From contig JAFARZ010000264.1 of assembly GCA_019245115.1 (NCBI GenBank), positions 1 to 49,011 on the forward strand: DNA of 49,011 bases. The letters are read 5' to 3'. This DNA comes from Streptosporangiaceae bacterium. Lineage in GTDB: Bacteria > Actinomycetota > Actinomycetes > Streptosporangiales > Streptosporangiaceae. The notes below the pieces were generated by a model. That model had not been told where the DNA came from. It did not search any database and saw only the letters and a program-made list of their open reading frames with translations. The number at the start of each line of letters is the position of its first letter. The stretch's first letter is position 1. Shown piece by piece: positions 47,067 to 49,011 of this stretch. A program made the position numbers and the translations under genes.

Positions 47067-48314
47067 TCATGGGCCGTCCTGGTTCTCCCGTTGCGGTCCG
47101 GTCCGGGGTACCCGGTTATCATGGCCGGCGGGCCCGGCGTCGCCGGCCGCAACGCCCGGCCCCGCCTCGTCTTGCGGTTGTGGCTGCGGGGATGCCTGGT
47201 CGCGGGCCGTGGCGGAGGTCATCATGGCGGCGAGGGCTGCGCGGATCGCCGGCAGCCCGGCGCCGCGGGGGACCTTGAGGGAGATGTAAGCGGCGGCGCC
47301 GGCCGGGATGGGCAGCCAGAAGTTGACCAGCCGCCAGCCGAGTACCCCGAGGGTGGCCACGCTGCGGGTGACGCCGAAGCTGACCAGCAGCAGCGGGGCC
47401 ACCGAGTCGATGACGCCGAGCCCGGCGGGGGTCACCGGCAGCACGCCGGCCACGTTGGCGATCGCGTAAGCAGCGAACAGTTCGGCCGGATTGACGTACC
47501 GGCCGAACGCGGCCACGAAACACCACAGCGACGCGGCGTCCAGGATCCAGTTGAGCGAGGCCCAGCTCAGCGATGCGGCCAGGGTGCGCCGGTCGCGGGC
47601 CAGCGCGGACAGCGAGTTCCCGGCCTCGCGGATGGCCTGTTCCAGCCGGTCACCGGTCAGCCCGGGGATCCGGTCCCCGACAGCGCAAAGAACCCGGGAA
47701 GCGCGCCTGCTGCGCCTGGTGATGGCGAAGGCCAGGGCCGCCACGGCCAGCAGCAGCACGGCCCCGGTGACGGCCACGCTCACGTAGATGGGGTGGAACC
47801 CGGCTAGCGGGATGGAGATGACCAGGGACAGCCACAGCAGGACGTTCAGCACCACGGTGGAGCCCAGGCCCTTGGTCGCCATCATCACCGCGGCGTCGCC
47901 GCCCTTGATGCCTTCGGCGGTGAACAGGCGGTAGCCGATCCCGGCGCTGCCGACCGTGCCGGCCGGGATGACGTGCGCGACCGCGGCGGCGGCCAGGTCG
48001 ATGCGGAACAGCCGGGACAGGCCCGGGTTGTGCGAGCCGGGCGGCAGCACGGCCCGGGTGAGCAGGCCGTAGCAGAACAGGCTCGCGCCCTCCAGCGCCA
48101 CGCCGGCGATCAGCCAGGCCGGGTTCACCCGGCCGAGCAGATCCAGGTCCTTGCTGGCCCCGACCAGTTCGGGTACGACCAGGTACTCGATGATCAGCAG
48201 CACGATGAAGACCAGGACACCGCGGCGCAGCGGCCTGACCAGGAACGGCAGCCAGCTCAGCCACCCCCGGCACCAGCTCCGCCAGCCGCCCCAGGCGGCG
48301 CGCTTACCGGTCAC
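47067..48314 (-). CDS. YbhN/LPG-synthase-TM-like flippase-domain membrane protein
   Basis: 415 residues, about eight helices, matching the LPG_synthase_TM (YbhN, AglD-like) family: VLVFIVLLIIEYLVVPELVG, WLIAGVALEGASLFCYGLLT, HVIPAGTVGSAGIGYRLFTA with the GxxG pattern, ATKGLGSTVVLNVLLWLSLV, and the diagnostic NVAGVLPVTPAGLGVIDSVA. Relatives flip or recognise lipids and are often paired with glycosyltransferases or MprF; none is adjacent. The last ~45 residues are a hydrophilic low-complexity tail. The preceding gap 48315-48430 has no feature. Confidence 0.88.
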   Translation of the reverse strand: MTGKRAAWGGWRSWCRGWLSWLPFLVRPLRRGVLVFIVLLIIEYLVVPELVGASKDLDLLGRVNPAWLIAGVALEGASLFCYGLLTRAVLPPGSHNPGLSRLFRIDLAAAAVAHVIPAGTVGSAGIGYRLFTAEGIKGGDAAVMMATKGLGSTVVLNVLLWLSLVISIPLAGFHPIYVSVAVTGAVLLLAVAALAFAITRRSRRASRVLCAVGDRIPGLTGDRLEQAIREAGNSLSALARDRRTLAASLSWASLNWILDAASLWCFVAAFGRYVNPAELFAAYAIANVAGVLPVTPAGLGVIDSVAPLLLVSFGVTRSVATLGVLGWRLVNFWLPIPAGAAAYISLKVPRGAGLPAIRAALAAMMTSATARDQASPQPQPQDEAGPGVAAGDAGPAGHDNRVPRTGPQRENQDGP

Positions 48315-48430
48315 CGGCCGCTGGCTTTGTCCGGGCCGGGTCGCATATCACACGCCCTACCCCGGTTCCCGTCCCGGACCCCTGCCGGACGGCCATCCAC
48401 CCGGCAGGATTACCCTGGGGGTCAGCCGTG

Positions 48431-49011
48431 TCAAGGGCCTGCCCACTGCACCAGCAGCAGCGTGGCATCATCACGCAGCCCGCCGACCTGGTGGTCCAGC
48501 ACGGCGAGGACCAGGCGGCGGACCAGTTCCTCGCCGGGCCGGCCGCTGGTGGCTTCCCGCTCGGCCAGGTCGGTCAGCCGCTCGAGCCCGAACAGCTCCC
48601 CGTCCGCGGTACGTGCCTCGATCACCCCGTCGGTATACAGCAGCACCGCATCTCCCGGCTCCAGGTCACAGGTCCCCGGCTGCGGGGCGGCGCCGCCCAG
48701 CCCGAACGGCAGCGCCGGGTCACACGTCAGCTCGGCGACCACCTTCCGGCCGCGCAGCAGCAGCGGCGGCGGATGCCCGGCACACGACCATGCCAGCCGC
48801 CCGGCCCCGGTATCCAGCCAGGCGATGATACCGGTCGCAAACGACAGATCCTGGTAATACCCGGCCAGCGCCTGATCGATCGCGGCGTGAATCGCCGGCA
48901 AAGGGGCGCCGCCGCGGCGGGCGTGCCGGTAAGCGCCGACCGCCAGGCCGGTCAGCAGCGTCGACCCGATCCCGTGCCCCATCCCGTCAATGATCGCGAA
49001 ATGCAGGCCCC
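48431..49011 (-). CDS. SpoIIE/PP2C-family serine phosphatase, 5' partial
   Basis: About 190 residues visible; the gene starts beyond the window's right end. The C-terminal part of an RsbU/SpoIIE phosphatase: LHFAIIDGMGHGIGSTLLTG (motif with metal-binding Asp), LAWSCAGHPPPLLL, LEPGDAVLLYTDGVIEARTA and LRDDATLLLVQWAG with the final Asp pair. It should dephosphorylate an anti-anti-sigma factor or similar partner. Upstream sensor domains (GAF, PAS or others are usual) are outside the window. With the MEDS-HATPase gene nearby it suggests a partner-switching module. Confidence 0.9.
   Translation of the reverse strand, partial: GLHFAIIDGMGHGIGSTLLTGLAVGAYRHARRGGAPLPAIHAAIDQALAGYYQDLSFATGIIAWLDTGAGRLAWSCAGHPPPLLLRGRKVVAELTCDPALPFGLGGAAPQPGTCDLEPGDAVLLYTDGVIEARTADGELFGLERLTDLAEREATSGRPGEELVRRLVLAVLDHQVGGLRDDATLLLVQWAGP

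Overview
The window is high-GC DNA from an actinomycete, probably a soil Streptomyces- or Streptosporangiales-like organism. The grounds are strong G/C third-position bias, GTG starts, GGAGG ribosome sites, an F420-type flavin-independent reductase, large NB-ARC/TPR and LuxR-type (LAL) regulators, a GH62 arabinofuranosidase and many small secreted proteins. I cannot resolve the genus. No phage structural genes, CRISPR array, rRNA or complete tRNA are visible.

Layout. 1-6,100: tail of a dihydrofolate-reductase-like protein; a secreted GH62 enzyme behind a LacI-type operator; a convergent HTH-NB-ARC-TPR regulator; and, divergent from the regulator, three tandem paralogous secreted SH3-like proteins. 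A phased array of four GTCCC boxes lies between the regulator and the triplet. 6,100-10,600: a DUF2231 membrane protein, a frameshifted membrane gene, an F420-dependent oxidoreductase, the C-terminal half of a TRIC channel and an MFS exporter. 10,600-13,600: a gene graveyard with fragments of an ABC permease, a PQQ-repeat protein, an aldo/keto reductase, an NAD-dependent epimerase, a class F sortase and a further small fragment, around one intact SDR and one small zinc-ribbon gene. Palindromic repeats of two families punctuate it. 13,600-22,000: two molybdenum hydroxylases (FAD subunit plus a fused FeS/Mo subunit; IorA/IorB-like) flanking a truncated BMP-type lipoprotein gene. 22,500-27,900: a MazEF-like pair, a 966-residue LAL regulator, a secreted NucA/NucB-type nuclease and a frameshifted secreted gene.

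28,050-34,050 looks like an island edge. It holds the 3' part of a tRNA-Lys gene with its terminator, a VapBC pair, an insertion sequence sitting in an IS630 remnant, and a membrane-anchored NB-ARC-TPR protein split in two by a 92-bp tandem duplication. 34,800-37,800 encodes secreted proteins, including a ricin-B-like lectin, and an AT-rich gap with a strong hairpin. 37,800-41,350 is a run of small-molecule enzymes (epimerase, SDR, ICMT-like methyltransferase, amidohydrolase), followed by a decayed relative of the insertion sequence. 42,100-49,011 carries a receiver-like protein without its phosphoacceptor aspartate, membrane proteins, an AI-2E-type permease, a MEDS-HATPase protein, a YbhN-like flippase and a SpoIIE-type phosphatase cut by the window end. 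The last group suggests a partner-switching signalling neighbourhood.

The best candidates for something undescribed are: (i) a family of hairpins with arms related to CACCACCGCCGTTCGTT at six places, four of them in converging gene ends and one exactly at a gene truncation; (ii) the duplication-split TM/NB-ARC/TPR gene, whose 70-bp direct repeats could in principle recombine to restore one protein; (iii) the regulator, phased operator and secreted-paralog cassette near 4.5 kb. All functional statements come from reading the sequence and from family knowledge; no searches were run.
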